Numbered from the stretch's first letter, positions 11,890 through 23,065 are shown. The stretch is 64,000 bases of DNA from Siphonodentalium dalli (GCA_032622095.1 CP136063.1:25670987-25734986); one strand, 5' to 3'. The notes: generated by a model from the sequence alone, not told the origin. Numbers and translations are program-made.

Positions 11890-13487
11890 TGGCGGATGTT
11901 ATAATGGTATTAGTTTTTCAAATTTTTTAATTAAATAAAATTGGTTTTGTTAAATTGAGCAAGATATTCAATCTTTTTTTTTTTAAAGTATATTTATAAA
12001 ACAATATATATAAATCAATGACCAAATATGCTAGAAGAGCACAAAGGGGCCACCGTTAAGTGAAGGTCTGTCTGAGATAAAAATGAGTTGGGAGCCTGTT
12101 TCAGCTAGTTTAGTATAATAGAACTAAGTTGCTCCAGTAGACTAACATAAGTGGTATGGAATATTTTAGCTAATGGGTTGGTTGACAGACAAATCAGGAA
12201 ATAGTTTGAAATTATGAAATTTTGCACAATGACCTAGTTTTACAGATGATTTAAAAAACTTTTTTTCTCAATTGAAACAGCTTCTGAAACAGGTTAAATT
12301 GTTATTGGAACTAATTGAGATTTTGCAGGTTTTGGGGTGGTGTGTCCCCCAAATTGCCAGATGCAAAAAAATGGCATACGTTCCTGCAAAAATTTTACTA
12401 CCACCACCCCCCCCCCAGTTATCAGATAAATTCACACAAATCAGCACCAAATAGAATAATTCAGTAGCAGACCTATCGATCCAGTTTTGTCAATTAAGCT
12501 CAGCTCGCTAGAACAATATCACGGTTGATGAAACTGCTATTTCAAGGGTAATTCTAAACCACGATGTTTCACATGCTTTTATACGCCCACTGTCAAGAGT
12601 TACGGGGACATGGTGCATGATTTAAACGTGACGTTGTTGTCAATCAGATTGTTAGTTACAACCGGGTGTGGGGAAAAGCGTTGTTTGTTATATGTTTCCC
12701 TATGAAATAGCTGCAATTTTAAATGACATACGATGCGCTCTCTTTCGTCAGGACCTTGCCATGGATAATAATTTTCAAACGTTATCTCACTGTAGATACT
12801 TTAGAAAAGGGTAAACAATTATTGACGCAATTGTTATCAATGGAACTACGCGAAATTCCGCGGAAGACTGTAAATAGTTTATAAGTTCTAAAGAAAAACA
12901 AATGATCCCGTTTTATTACGTATTCAGTTGTTATTTGTTTATTGGGTTTCTGTGTGTAATGTTTAACCATTGGGTAGGCACTATTCTCTAAAGGGCATGA
13001 AGGAAATTTTCCACCAAAATTTAGAGATGCTTAATTTGCCAACGGAACAGCTGATATTGTTTGCTTAAGTTTCGCTACTTCGGCGTCTAAATTCTTGTTT
13101 AGATAAACAAATACTTGTAGTTTTGCAGAATTGCTTACAATATAAAGCATAACATACAGAGAACACATATGGTTTCTCGATTAATATATTCCTGAAACAT
13201 CGCCGCTCGTGAAGATTCGCATATTGCAGGTATTATTCGGCAAACCATAGGTATTCTCTATGTTCGCATAGTGCTGAATAGAACGCAACATGTTCGGGCT
13301 CTAATTAATAGTCCTGCATAATAGTCGTGTGACAAATGGTTTAACTTATAACTGGATTCAACATTTAGAAATGAGGGAAAACACATAAGGCTTATATTGA
13401 AAAGAATATGTTTCATGTGAATACCCAAATATATCATAATTATTGATACAAAACATGGTATATATTGTCTATCTATCATTATTTTCT
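11890..13487. other. No gene recognised
   Basis: AT-rich DNA. Contains the inverted partner (12374-12410) of the 9049 repeat followed by a C10 tract. A T-rich tract ending TTCTTTCAG at about 13482-13492 is a good 3' splice site just before the zinc-finger ORF at 13510. Confidence 0.4.
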
Positions 13488-13509
13488 TTCAGATAGCTGC
13501 TGAAACAAA

Positions 13510-14128
13510 ATGAAATACAACTGTTATTACTGCTCATTCGGAAGTGCAACAATTCAACATGTCGTTGATCATATCACCGAGGAACACTGCCAACTTGAAA
13601 TGGAGCTCAAAATACGATGTAGAGCTGTGAGCGAGGTAACCGAAAAGGCTTGCTTACCAACAAAAGATTATAAAATAGATCTTTATCGTTTCTTTTACGA
13701 ATGGAAGATAACCAAATGCACAAAAAACGCAATAAGAACCCAACTGTACCTCGGCGTGTCATTTTTATGCAAAGTTTTTTGATGAGTCCAAACCTGAACC
13801 AAATACCATTTCAAAAAGCAGAAAGAGAAAAATGGGTGGAAGAAAAGATGGAGAGCCTGAATAAACTGAAGGGTTGACTGAAGACACAATCAACAGATTA
13901 TTATTACTATAATAAACTGAAGGGTTGACTGAAGACACCATCGACAGATTATTACTATATGGCCGAGATATTCCAGATTCTGATAGAACAGAAGTAGCGT
14001 CAGCTGAAAAATCTTTGGCGACACTTCAGCAGTCGCTGTCTGCCAAAGAGAAAGATTATGAAGACATGGATATGTTCCCAAAGAGCCAGGTGTTGAAAAA
14101 ATGCAGAAAAAAGGATAGTATTATTTGA
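13510..14128 (+). pseudogene. C2H2-finger protein, broken by tandem duplication
   Basis: ATG at 13510 follows a splice acceptor TTTCTTTCAG (about 13492). The first 30 residues form a finger: YNCYYCSFGS, then HVVDHITEEH. The frame shifts near 13780, continues as a basic stretch (SKSRKRKMGGRKDG), then meets a duplicated segment of about 54 bp (around 13862-13966) that introduces TAA codons. The following segment TEDTIDRLLLYGRDIPDSD, rich in charged residues and likely helical, ends at 14128. Single-finger proteins with this design recur in invertebrate repetitive gene families, but I cannot name this one. Confidence 0.5.
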
Positions 14129-14471
14129 ATTAACAAGGTCAATTCCAACATACTGTAAACCGTTAGAACATTCTTTGCCCACCTTTAGTTCAATTTGTAT
14201 CTTTCTTATGACATCTCGTTCAAATGCCTCCCTAAACAAAATCATCAACATGAGTCGCCAAAACGCATGTAAGGTTGCCGTGTGAGTCTTTCCAATAGAA
14301 TGCAGCAGGATCAAATTTTGATATATGACCACCAGTTCCGATCATCACATTTTGAACTCTCTTGTAGCATTGTAAAGATGCATCACACAGTCAGTATACG
14401 CATTTACGAAGTTGCCACAGTTTGTAACAACACTTAGCTTCTTTTGGCGGGAATATAAAAATATCACTTAA

Positions 14472-14708
14472 CCCTTTGAGTGCCAGGTCGATTTTTGTAT
14501 CAACCCATATACCCTGTGCCAATGCATTCTCTTATATATGCGAGTCGACCATAGGTCGCCTCGCATATATAAGATAATGCATTGGCTTAACAATTTTTTA
14601 TTTTTTTTTTACAATTGTTTACAATTTTAATAATTTATTCTTATATTCTTTAACAGACTTATTTTGTAGGTTTAGGACCGATCAGATCGACCCCTGGCAC
14701 TCAAAGGG
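14472..14708 (+). mobile_element. TTAA MITE family A, copy 2 (237 bp)
   Basis: Same ends as the 6160 copy (CCCTTTGAGTGCCAGG and its inverse), flanked by TTAA at 14468-14471 and 14709-14712, with the same ~70-bp palindrome at about 14516-14585. Confidence 0.9.
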
Positions 14709-14736
14709 TTAATTGGGCATTGATGCCTAAGAATAG

Positions 14737-15080
14737 TTGATAAACATTCATGGATTTAGCGCATATCACCTAGTATTTGGAAAGAACTCTTCACTACCTT
14801 CTGTTCTAGTTCCTATACTTGAGGAGTTTAAATTCTCGTATGAAAATGGCAAAGTGTGGAAGGCCAATGTAACCACTGGAGAGGATATCCTAAATGTGTA
14901 CATAGACCAAGCAAAAAGCCTCAACCATGACTAAACACAAGTATTATAAGATTACCAATAACAGACTTACTATACGGCCAATGTAACCACTGGGGAGGAT
15001 ATCCTGAATGCTTACATGGACCAAGCAAAAAGCATTTCCTCAATAATGATAAACAAAATTTATAACCAAATATAAGAAGT
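14737..15080 (+). pseudogene. Retroelement integrase-tail fragment with duplication
   Basis: Encodes HGFSAYHLVFGKNSSLPSVL, the segment that follows the catalytic core in many metazoan Ty3/gypsy polyproteins, then LEEFKFSYENGK and VTTGEDILNVYIDQAKS, ending at TAA near 14934. A diverged second copy of the last part (VTTGEDILNAYMDQAKS) follows at 14970-15050. The part after LEEFKFS is related to the exon-like stretch at 23066-23302. Confidence 0.55.
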
Positions 15081-15203
15081 GCAGGTATTATGCTAAAATA
15101 TTCTATTATTGATTTCAGAGTTAGTGCGTTAGCCTAGAGTTTCCTGCCTAAACGTCTCAACTCCAGTCAATTATTTATCTACCCCTACTGATCATTCAAA
15201 ACT

Positions 15204-15490
15204 GTGGAGTGTCACCAAAATTATTGGGCTAACCGGGAAAGATATCAACTAGAAAAAGAATTATTGTGTAAAATCAAAAAGAATGACAAAAATAAGGTCT
15301 TGGTTATACCTTATTCATTGAGGGCTGATATAATAGCTATATACCATGATTTGCCCTCAGCGGGACATCAGGGCATAAATCAAACCCGGGAAAAAATAAA
15401 ATCAAGATTTTATTGGCCAAATTTAGAGCCTCAGATATTGGAACTTTTATTGTGGCAGGCCCAGAATGTAACAAACAGAAGAAGCCTAGC
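15204..15490 (+). pseudogene. Ty3/gypsy integrase H2C2 domain fragment
   Basis: Residues about 35-95 give LVIPYSLRADIIAIYHDL, then SAGHQGINQTREKIKSRFYW, the His-x3-His half and following helix of the integrase zinc-binding domain. The CxxC half is degenerate (the region reads QAQN). It lies downstream of an integrase-tail fragment on the same strand, an order no intact element has, so these are scraps from different copies. Confidence 0.7.
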
Positions 15491-15846
15491 AGAAAAAATA
15501 TTAATGATTATAATCTTTAAATTTCACAAATCCAGAATAATTAAGTCTCATGATCATGATATTAGGGATATGCTTCATTTTTGGAAAAACATTTCTTATT
15601 TCACAGCAATTTGTGGTACCTGAAAACGGTGACATTTTTTATATTTTCCATAAAACTACATTAAATGAGACTGTAATAGTAATTACCCAATCGGTCAATG
15701 CATTTTATATGTTGTCTCCCAATAATCGCTTGTACCAAATTTCAAAGGTTTTGAAATTATCCATTTTGATATACCAGGAATTTTGAAAAGTTGCATTTTG
15801 AGATACCAGGAAATTTTGACAAAACGTCCTTCTGCCCACAAGAATG

Positions 15847-16769
15847 CACATGTTCAATATGATTCTATAATGGTCTATCACGCACATGTTCAATACGATT
15901 CTATAATGGTCTATCACGCACATGTTCAATATGATTCTATAATGGTCTATCACGCACATGTTCAATACGATTCTATAATGGTCTATCACGCACATGTTCA
16001 ATACGATTCTATAATGGTCTATCATGCACATGTTCAATACGATTCTATAATGGTCTATCACGCACATGTTCAATACGATTCTATAATGGTCTATCATGCA
16101 CATGTTCAATATGATTCTATAATGGTCTATCACGCACATGTTCAATATGATTCTATAATGGTCTATCACGCACATGTTCAATACGATTCTATAATGGTCT
16201 ATCATGCACATGTTCAATACGATTCTATAATGGTCTATCATGCACATGTTCAATACGATTCTATAATGGTCTATCATGCACATGTCCAATACGATTCTAT
16301 AATGGTCTATCACGCACATGTTCAATACGGTTCTATAATGGTCTATCACGCACATGTTCAATACGATTCTATAATGGTCTATCACGCACATGTTCAATAC
16401 GATTCTATAATGGTCTATCACGCACATGTTCAATACGATTCTATAATGGTCTATCACGCACATGTTCAATATGATTCTATAATGGTCTATCACGCACATG
16501 TTCAATACGATTCTATAATGGTCTATCACGCACATGTTCAATACGATTCTATAATGGTCTATCACGCACATGTTCAATACGATTCTATAATGGTCTATCA
16601 CGCACATGTTCAATACGATTCTATAATGGTCTATCACGCACATGTTCAATACGATTCTATAATGCACATGTTCAATACGATTCTATAATGGTCTATCACG
16701 CACATGTTCAATACGATTCTATAATGGTCTATCACGCACATGTTCAATACGATTCTATAATGGTCTATC
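15847..16769 (+). repeat. 36-bp minisatellite, about 26 units
   Basis: Head-to-tail 36-bp units CACATGTTCAATACGATTCT + ATAATGGTCTATCACG. Because 36 is divisible by three, both strands stay open (plus HAHVQYDSIMVY, minus MCVIDHYRIVLN). One unit near 16660 lacks 10 bp and shifts the frame. Most variable positions are the two CpGs (ACG/ATG), the pattern left by methyl-C deamination. Flanking sequence on both sides is present without expansion at 17826-17950. Not a gene. Confidence 0.95.
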
Positions 16770-17559
16770 TACTGACAGTGGGTGGTCTATTCACCATCAA
16801 TCTTTCCAACTCATTAAAAATACTTCTCATGCTCAAATATGTTACATTAACAAATATAATTCCAGAATTAAAATCGGTTACTTTTATTATGTTTGTAAAA
16901 CACATTAAAAGATTTAATTTTCTCGGAGTAACTATTAATCATCTGTATTTGCGTTCATTTGTCCTACAAATAAAGTAATTATGCTTGATGTTGGCAGTTT
17001 AACATGCCTTCGCCTATATGTCTTCGTATCCCAATTAATAATTCATATGGCCTAATTCATTCTTCGTTCATGCGCCACAATACGCATGCCGCACAATAGC
17101 CTGTCAATTAATAACACGCAATGACCATGGGTCGACACGCAGACGCGGTTATTTCATACTGAATTGACTTTTACTGACGGCTGGTCGAACTATATGGAGT
17201 TCGACGTATCAATAACTTTATTTTTACCCGCCCACCCCATATCTCCCATATAATTTAGGATTATTCCAATTATTTTTCCTAATACATACTACAGGGGCCT
17301 GTTTAGCCAAAAATTCAATATAAATTGAACGGTATACATGTACATGTTATACTTTTCTCCAATTCTCTTCCATTATCGTATTCTCATACGTGGAAATCTT
17401 GATACTATTTACTGTAAACCAATTAACTGAAAATAATAGTACTTGTATTGAGATTTTGTAAAAAAAATTTATCATTAATATGTTATATAAACATGTGTAT
17501 ATTGGGGAGCTAGTAGTTACGCTCCCCAATATAATTTGGCAAATAAATATATATAAATC
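16770..17559. other. No gene recognised; perfect short hairpin at 17498-17533
   Basis: AT-rich DNA. 16770-16880 is paralogous to 17925-18030. At 17498-17533, TATTGGGGAGC and GCTCCCCAATA form an 11-bp perfect stem with a 10-base loop. Confidence 0.5.
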
Positions 17560-17693
17560 TATCACGTTGAAAGAGTTCTCCATTGGGAAAATTACAGATA
17601 TTTCTACAAACACCAGTAACAATGGGTTTAAATATTTCAAAACCACAGAGGAGACAAAAGTGGAAGTTAGTTTGTTTTTGATTCCTTTTATAC
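17560..17693 (+). pseudogene. Exon-like stretch, copy 1 (NTSNNGFKYF)
   Basis: Encodes ITDISTNTSNNGFKYFKTTE then TKVEVSLFLIPF, alternating polar and hydrophobic residues suggestive of beta strands. A second copy at 18018-18119 keeps the same motif with conservative changes (HVSANTSNNGYKYF, TTVEVSSFSIPY), which argues for past selection on protein. The family is not recognised. Confidence 0.4.
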
Positions 17694-17825
17694 AGAGTAA
17701 TCAATTGGTTCCGGGAATTACGTTAAATAATTCACGAGAGGCAGGAGCTAGACACCGGCAAGAAACGAGTGCACACGTTAGCGTAGAGTTTCCTGCTAAA
17801 CGTCTCTCAATACCAGTCAATACCA
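17694..17825 (+). mobile_element. Small foldback MITE, truncated copy
   Basis: Starts AGAGTAATCAATTGGTTCC and matches the complete element at 19810-19972 for about 125 bp, including GTTAGCGTAGAGTTTCCTGC; the right inverted end is missing. A shorter scrap of the same element lies at about 15120-15175. Confidence 0.65.
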
Positions 17826-17950
17826 GCAATTTTGAAATAATGCATTTTCAGACACCAGGAAATTTTGACAAAACGTCCGTCTGCCCATGAGAACACACAT
17901 GTTCAATACGATTCTATAATGGTTCATCTACTGACAATGGTCGTCTATTC
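17826..17950 (+). repeat. Single-copy paralogue of the minisatellite flanks
   Basis: Carries CCAGGAAATTTTGACAAAAC, one minisatellite unit (ACACATGTTCAATACGATTC, then TATAATGG), and the right-hand flank (CTACTGACA...TCTATTCACC) in the same order as 15781-15880 and 16760-16800. It represents the unexpanded state. Confidence 0.8.
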
Positions 17951-18017
17951 ACCAACAATCTTTCAAATTGATTAATATGTTACATTAACATATATAATTA
18001 TATTCTCGTTCCAGGAT

Positions 18018-18119
18018 TAAAATCACACATGTTTCGGCCAACACAAGCAACAATGGTTATAAGTACTTCCATACCACAGAACAGACAACAGTGGAAGTTA
18101 GTTCATTTTCGATTCCTTA
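18018..18119 (+). pseudogene. Exon-like stretch, copy 2 (NTSNNGYKYF)
   Basis: Preceded by a plausible acceptor (TTCTCGTTCCAG). Encodes the paralogue of 17560-17693. It is cut at TCCTTAT by the start of the hAT element at 18120. Confidence 0.4.
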
Positions 18120-19800
18120 TCAGACATGTCAACCCTCCCGATTTCGGCGGGAGTCTCCCGATATTGGGCACCCTCTCCTGGGCTCCCGATCGGGAGATTC
18201 CATCTCCCGATATCAAGCACCCCCGTAAATCAAAATGAGAGTGCTTACAATTTTATGGCCTATCGCTAACACAAAGTGCAGGAAGTTATCTGCTTGTTAT
18301 AATCTCTGATTGCAATTAGCCCTGAGTCCATTAAACAGGTCTTCATTGTCAAAGCATGCCTATCATCCGACCACCGTAATTGCGGCAATGCATAGTAAAC
18401 AAAGGCACCATTGTTTACTGGCCGTCGCTTAAACAGCAGATTACCAAATGACTGGCGACTCAGGGATGCCAAAACAGATTACATACGGCTATATAATTCA
18501 GAGTGTACGTGGAAAGTGGCAAAGTGTATGTGTTTATCGTTTAACTACATGTATGTTGAAAAAATGTAAATGTGATTCTCCAGGAACACCTAGTAAAAAG
18601 AAGAGATATGACTCCCAAGTTTCGTGATGCGTGGATTGTTGAACATCCATGGCTTAAATGTAGTGATCATGGACAAACGGATGCATTTTGTACTTTGTGT
18701 AGCATTCATTTTACTATCAGCCACGGTGGAAAGAACGATGTTAGCAAACATAATAAGACTTCAACGCACCTCGACCGTTTAAAAGAAAACAAAACCAACA
18801 CCAGCGTAAAAAGTTTCTTTACCGCTACCAGAGACGACATTTCGCAACATACTGTCAGTGCAGAAGTCAAGTTTGCGAACTTTGTAGCAGAACATAACAT
18901 TCCATTTGCAGTAGCTGATCATTTCACTAAACTGTGTAAAGCGATGTTTCCTGACAGCAAAATCGCCAGTCATTATTCATGTGCACAGACAAAAACAACA
19001 ATGATTACAAAACGAGCCATAGCGCCATCGTTGAACAAGGCAGTCGTAAACAAATGCCAATCACAACAGTTTTCACTTCTGATAGATGAATGCAATGACT
19101 ATGGCTCTGAAAAACAGTTGGTTATTCTGGTGCGCCTTGTTGATGATAAACATGGCAAGGCAGTGACAAGATTTATTGATATGCCAGTGTGTATGCCAGT
19201 GTGTAATGTGGGAACTGGCAAGACCATTTTCTAAGCAGTGTTTTAAAATGGGACAATGTTATTGCATTCTCAAGTGATAACTGCAGTACAATGATGGGGA
19301 AACATAATTTCGTTCTATCGAGGATCAAGAAAGTCAAGCCCGATATTCTTGCGATCGGGTGCATCTGCCACTTAGCCAATCTGTGCGTAGTTAAAGCCGT
19401 GAAATCTCTATCAATGTCTGTTGAGGGTTTACTGTTGAATGTTTACAACCACTTCAATAAGAGTTCAAAGAGAAAGGAAGAATTTAAACCATTTCTAGAG
19501 TTTGCCGATGTGGAACCATTGAAAATTCTACAATACTCAAAAACACGTTGGCTTTCTAAACGAATTCAATATATTGTTTCAAATAGACGAAACGATGATG
19601 GGATTTATGCAAAGCGAAAAGCACCGTCTCCTACGGAAGTTTATGGGAAAATTTGTTTCGACCAAATTATTAAGTTATAAATAAAGCTGACGACATAACA
19701 GTCGTTCCGCACGACGTCAGGGAGAATCAATTAGCCAATGATATTATCGCGATCGGATTTGTGGCACGTGACTACATCGATGACAACGAAGAGTGCGATC
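18120..19800 (+). pseudogene. hAT transposase with BED finger, broken, 3' end lost
   Basis: The probable left end CAGACATGTCAACCCTCCCG starts a block rich in CTCCCGAT motifs, a known non-coding leader style of this hAT group. The coding part starts about 18.6 kb: a BED finger (FCTLCSIHFTISHGGK, SKHNKTSTH), then the N-terminal hAT region, first catalytic Asp in LLIDECND, a frameshift near 19233, second catalytic Asp in SSDNCSTMMGK, then CHLANLCVVKAVKSL and a TRWLS motif near 19550. After a stop at about 19680 coding resumes (LANDIIAIGFVARDYIDD) to about 19797. The catalytic Glu and C-terminal dimerisation domain are missing and a MITE follows directly. Inactive. Confidence 0.85.
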
Positions 19801-19809
19801 CTTATTTAC

Positions 19810-19972
19810 AGAGTACTCAATAGGTTCTGGGAATTACGTTAAATAATTCACGAGAGGCAAGACCTAGACACCGGCAAGAAACAAGTGCGCGTTAGCGTAG
19901 AGTTTCCTGCCTAAACGTCTCTGAACTCCAGTCAATTATTTAACGCAATTCTCGGAACTAATTGATTACTCT
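19810..19972 (+). mobile_element. Small foldback MITE, complete (163 bp)
   Basis: Left end AGAGTACTCAATAGGTTCTG extends through GGAATTACGTTAAATAATT; the right end is its inverse (AATTATTTAACGCAATTCTC, GGAACTAATTGATTACTCT). Arms are about 42 bp and about 85% complementary. Target duplication not resolved. It abuts the truncated hAT coding region. Confidence 0.7.
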
Positions 19973-20627
19973 ATTTATTACACTACTGCATCTGGTTCGG
20001 CAAATATGATTAAAACACCCACAATATAATTAATACACTAAAGTCCCCATGTGAAAAAAGATTCAATCTAGGTCATTAAACAACGTAACGTCAATGATGT
20101 CACAAGAAACGAGATAATTCACTAGTGACATAACCATTTTTAATTAACATCGTTTTCAATGTGAATCCCACATACGTGTGTAATAAAAACCCAATAATTT
20201 GAAGACGTACTCTACAAGACACATGTCAATTCTAATTACCAATCTACTTTAGTTTAATAACATGAGCATTTTTAGTAGAGATGATTCTATAATCATGACA
20301 CGGAACATAGATCAGATAATTTTAGGGCAATTAAGTAAAATAGTCATTTCAAGCAGTTTGAAGGGGTGGGTCCCTATCCCAGAATCGAAAACAAAATTAA
20401 ATTAGGGGGTGGTCGGTACCCAGTGGCGAAAACCCCCCCCTCAAATCACTTGCAGAAACATTGTGTTAGTTTATGGAGTTGCAACAGATGTTGATATTGC
20501 ACACTGATTCAATTCGAACTATTTATTAACACAATGTATGCTATTTATTAAAATTCAAAGAAAAGAATTATAAACGTCCTGAACAATGATTAAGTTTCAA
20601 TTCTAATTGTTATACTTTCTTCTCCAG
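19973..20627. other. No gene recognised; splice acceptor at the end
   Basis: AT-rich DNA without sustained frames. The last 20 bases (ACTTTCTTCTCCAG) form a strong 3' splice site used to define the exon at 20628. Confidence 0.45.
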
Positions 20628-20689
20628 GAAGTACCCGACACAACTACCAAAGCAGTCGTTGCCACAATAGAATCGGTAAAGGATGACAA
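20628..20689 (+). CDS. Exon 1 of a predicted split gene, product unknown
   Basis: Bounded by the acceptor TTCTTCTCCAG and the donor GTGAGT at 20690. The 62 bases read EVPDTTTKAVVATIESVKDD plus two bases (AA), leaving phase 2. The next exon supplies the third base. An upstream start exon was not found, so the gene is open at its 5' end. Evidence is phase agreement across four exons; no protein family is recognised. Confidence 0.45.
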
Positions 20690-20846
20690 GTGAGTTCTAT
20701 AAACAAGACTCTGAGCATTATCGGCTTTTTCATCAGAATAGAAGCCTGTCTTCCAGCTATAATATAACCTATAACGAAGAATTCATTATCAAAACTAAAT
20801 CTCCCAATCCCAGTCGTTGTGGTGTAAATTTTTAAAGGTACTGATT

Positions 20847-21256
20847 TTGTGAATATTATGCGTATTGCAGTTAAGTTTATCATTAAAATGAGACGAATTT
20901 GAAGAATGTAACTACAATATACTTACTATTCACTAGATTGGTGTATAAACAAATAATCGGCACATTCACTCCATACTTGTATACTGTTTACATCTATTGA
21001 TTCTTGACGCTTTACGTCCAACTATTCCAATGTTTCCCGCATAGAGATTGAAGCATCCATTCATGAGTATATTATAACGACGATGACCGTGCACCCTCTA
21101 TTTCTAATAAATAAACACGTCAACCCAGTTTATTGCCACTCTCTCATGAAGTCTCCCGGGTCATTCTCTCTATTTTCTTCGTATTTAACTTCTTTCTCAC
21201 TATTTTCAACATCTCTCGTTTGTCGCATTATATCTCTCATTATCTGTTAAAACATA
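20847..21256 (+). repeat. Second copy of the Penelope-element upstream repeat
   Basis: Matches 30045-30376 over several blocks: GAATATTATGCGTATTGCAG, AACAAATAATCGGCACATTC, and the stretch CACTCTCTCATGAAGTCTCC to CGCATTATATCTCTCATTA. In the 30-kb copy this leads directly into the reverse transcriptase; here it is followed by a MITE. It is probably a solo or 5'-end copy of the same element. It lies in the intron after exon 1. Confidence 0.65.
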
Positions 21257-21260
21257 TTAA

Positions 21261-21588
21261 AGGTAATCAATCCGATAAAACTCCTCTCAATTACTATTTC
21301 AATGGCTTCGGGGCCACCCATCAAAGCTCAGATTTATTAGATATCGATTTTAGAAATCTATTATTTTTCATTATCGGGAATACTTTCTGTCCCAGAAGTT
21401 TGCCGAAAAAGCCGACCAACATGCTCTCGATACTAAATTCCATTGAACAAAATGTTGCTATACAACACATTTCGTTAGCATTAGGTTTTGATATTTAATC
21501 GATTCTGATAACCAAAGTGACCTTTGATAAAAAAAATTTGTTGTTGGAATCTGTTGAGATGTGAACCCTCTAATCGGATTGAGTACCT
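21261..21588 (+). mobile_element. TTAA MITE family C, copy 1 (328 bp)
   Basis: Ends AGGTAATCAATCCGAT and ATCGGATTGAGTACCT are inverted copies, flanked by TTAA at 21257-21260 and 21589-21592. The interior includes GCCACCCATCAAAGCTCAGA and TAGATATCGATTTTAGAAAT, shared with the element at 26565-26984. Confidence 0.8.
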
Positions 21589-21606
21589 TTAACATTATTC
21601 TTTTAG

Positions 21607-21838
21607 ACAACCGGCTCTTGTAGAACTCTCTACCGGCGAATGGGTAGTAATGAAAGAGGAATTACACCAGAACTCTCTACCGGCGAATGGGTAGTGATGC
21701 AAGAAGAATTACACCAGAACTCTCTACCGGCGAATGGGTAGTGATGCAAGAAGAAATACATCATAGGATATTTAAAGATGGAGACATACCCGACCACACG
21801 ATCGAGTTTGTGTTGTATGGTGTTGACGTTGTACAAGC
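21607..21838 (+). pseudogene. Exon 2 of the predicted gene, broken by 47-bp triplication
   Basis: Acceptor ATTCTTTTAG and donor GTAAGT (21839). It encodes QPALVELSTGEWVVMKEE, then a 47-bp unit (GAACTCTCTACCGGCGAATG...) occurs three times, and the last copy continues as IHHRIFKDGDIPDHTIEF and VLYGVDVVQA. Two extra 47-bp units add 94 bases (94 = 3x31+1), which breaks the frame. Without them the exon would be 138 bases with entry and exit phases matching its neighbours. So the gene is probably disabled in this copy, or this is an assembly or allelic variant. Confidence 0.45.
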
Positions 21839-21960
21839 GTAAGTATTCATGACAATTATAAACACACGAAATCACAACAATATATATAATGATCAAATTA
21901 AGATAAAAACAATGTAAAATAAGTCCACGTGTCTCACAAACATCTGCCTATTTATGTTAA

Positions 21961-22070
21961 CCCTTTACCAAACAGAACGGCCCTGGGCCAATGTATTCTC
22001 TTATATATGCGAGTCGACCATAGGTCGCCTCGCATATATAAGAGAATGCATTGGCTTAACACATATTAAA
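21961..22070 (+). mobile_element. TTAA MITE family B fragment with palindrome
   Basis: Starts CCCTTTACCAAACAGAACGG after TTAA 21957-21960 and contains the full ~70-bp palindrome (21987-22057). The right inverted end is absent, so the copy is 3'-truncated. Confidence 0.75.
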
Positions 22071-22224
22071 AATGATAAAATTGTCAACGACGTTCTCAAA
22101 GTTTCACAAGAAGTCGCTGAATACTGGCCATGGTGGGCCGAATTTTGACAAGGCAGTACTTCAGTTCTAGGTGAGAATAATTTTTTCTCAAGTATTGGCT
22201 TTGAATCCCTGATTTAAGGTCGAT

Positions 22225-22458
22225 AGAGACTGTCTAACGAAAAATAATTAAAAAAATAAACGAGACTTACCTTGGGAAGGTGAAGTTCATTTGGAATTAT
22301 GTGAGTTAGACAGGAACAGAGAGCTTAAATCCCGCCCTCCCAACCCTGCTTTATTTCGTTAGACAGTCTCTTTAATGTGCATACATATAACTACTTGTGG
22401 TTGGAAGTATCATATCCATAGAATAATCCTTCCCAAGGTAAGTCTCGTTTATTTTTTG
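22225..22458. repeat. Two interleaved inverted repeats
   Basis: Arm A AGAGACTGTCTAACGAAA (22226) pairs with TTTCGTTAGACAGTCTCT (to 22372). Arm B TAAACGAGACTTACCTTGGG (22257) pairs with CCCAAGGTAAGTCTCGTTTA (22435). The order A-B-A'-B' means the two foldbacks overlap, as if one partial copy inserted beside another. The plus-strand B' arm contains CAAG|GTAAGT, an ideal 5' splice-site sequence. Confidence 0.7.
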
Positions 22459-22462
22459 AATT

Positions 22463-22620
22463 ATGGGTAACTTTTCATGATTTAGTCGGAAATATGGCTT
22501 GTTGCCATTCATCGGAAAGCTCTCTGAGAGATAATAATTCTCCCATAATTCTGCTGTGGTTAAAGGAGTCGATTAATTAGGGCATTACTGTACCTGGCCA
22601 GTGGCATCGTACAGCCACAG
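22463..22620 (+). mobile_element. Right part of TA foldback MITE plus shared flank
   Basis: Matches the right three-quarters of the element at 34742-34912, ending GGGCATTACTG followed by TA. The next bases (CCTGGCCAGTGGCATCGTAC) are also shared with 34915-34940, so the two copies sit in a larger duplicated segment. Confidence 0.7.
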
Positions 22621-23065
22621 TCCAAGTTCAGAAAATGACCTCCAATTTCCACCAAATTGATAAACATTCTTATCCATGATATGAGGAATCTAATCCTGTG
22701 ATTTTAAAAACGTCATCTTGGTGCCTCTTTGGTGAAAAATGTCGGTGGGTGGGGTGTTCACTAAATCTGATAACAATTTGTTTAGTTGCAGATTAGAACC
22801 AAACTATATGGAAATGTAGAGCAGGCCTGTTCAAAAATAGTGGTTACAGTGTACAATCACAGTGTACAAATATCGACTTGCGGATGGAGTTACATAACTT
22901 GTTTGAAATGTTGATACAGTTTTCCAACAACTTATTCACACAATTTGTATATCTTATTTCATGTTTTGCGATCAATTGGCCTCGCCGAATTAATTAAGAA
23001 GAACAAAACGTATAACGAAATCTAAAAGGTACAAGTATTGTGCTATAATATTTTATTAATTTCAG
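22621..23065. other. No gene recognised
   Basis: AT-rich sequence. It ends in a plausible acceptor TTTATTAATTTCAG at 23065. Confidence 0.4.

Noticed and set aside
15847-16769. Regular short repeats that could suggest a CRISPR array or a repeat protein
   Set aside because: Units are contiguous 36-bp copies without unique spacers, and both strands are open only because 36 is divisible by three. The host is a eukaryote.
18120-19810. An 8-bp target duplication (TTCCTTAT / ATCCTTAT) around the hAT element
   Set aside because: The right flank can be read as continuing hAT coding sequence followed by a MITE end, and no right terminal inverted repeat is present, so the match is probably chance.
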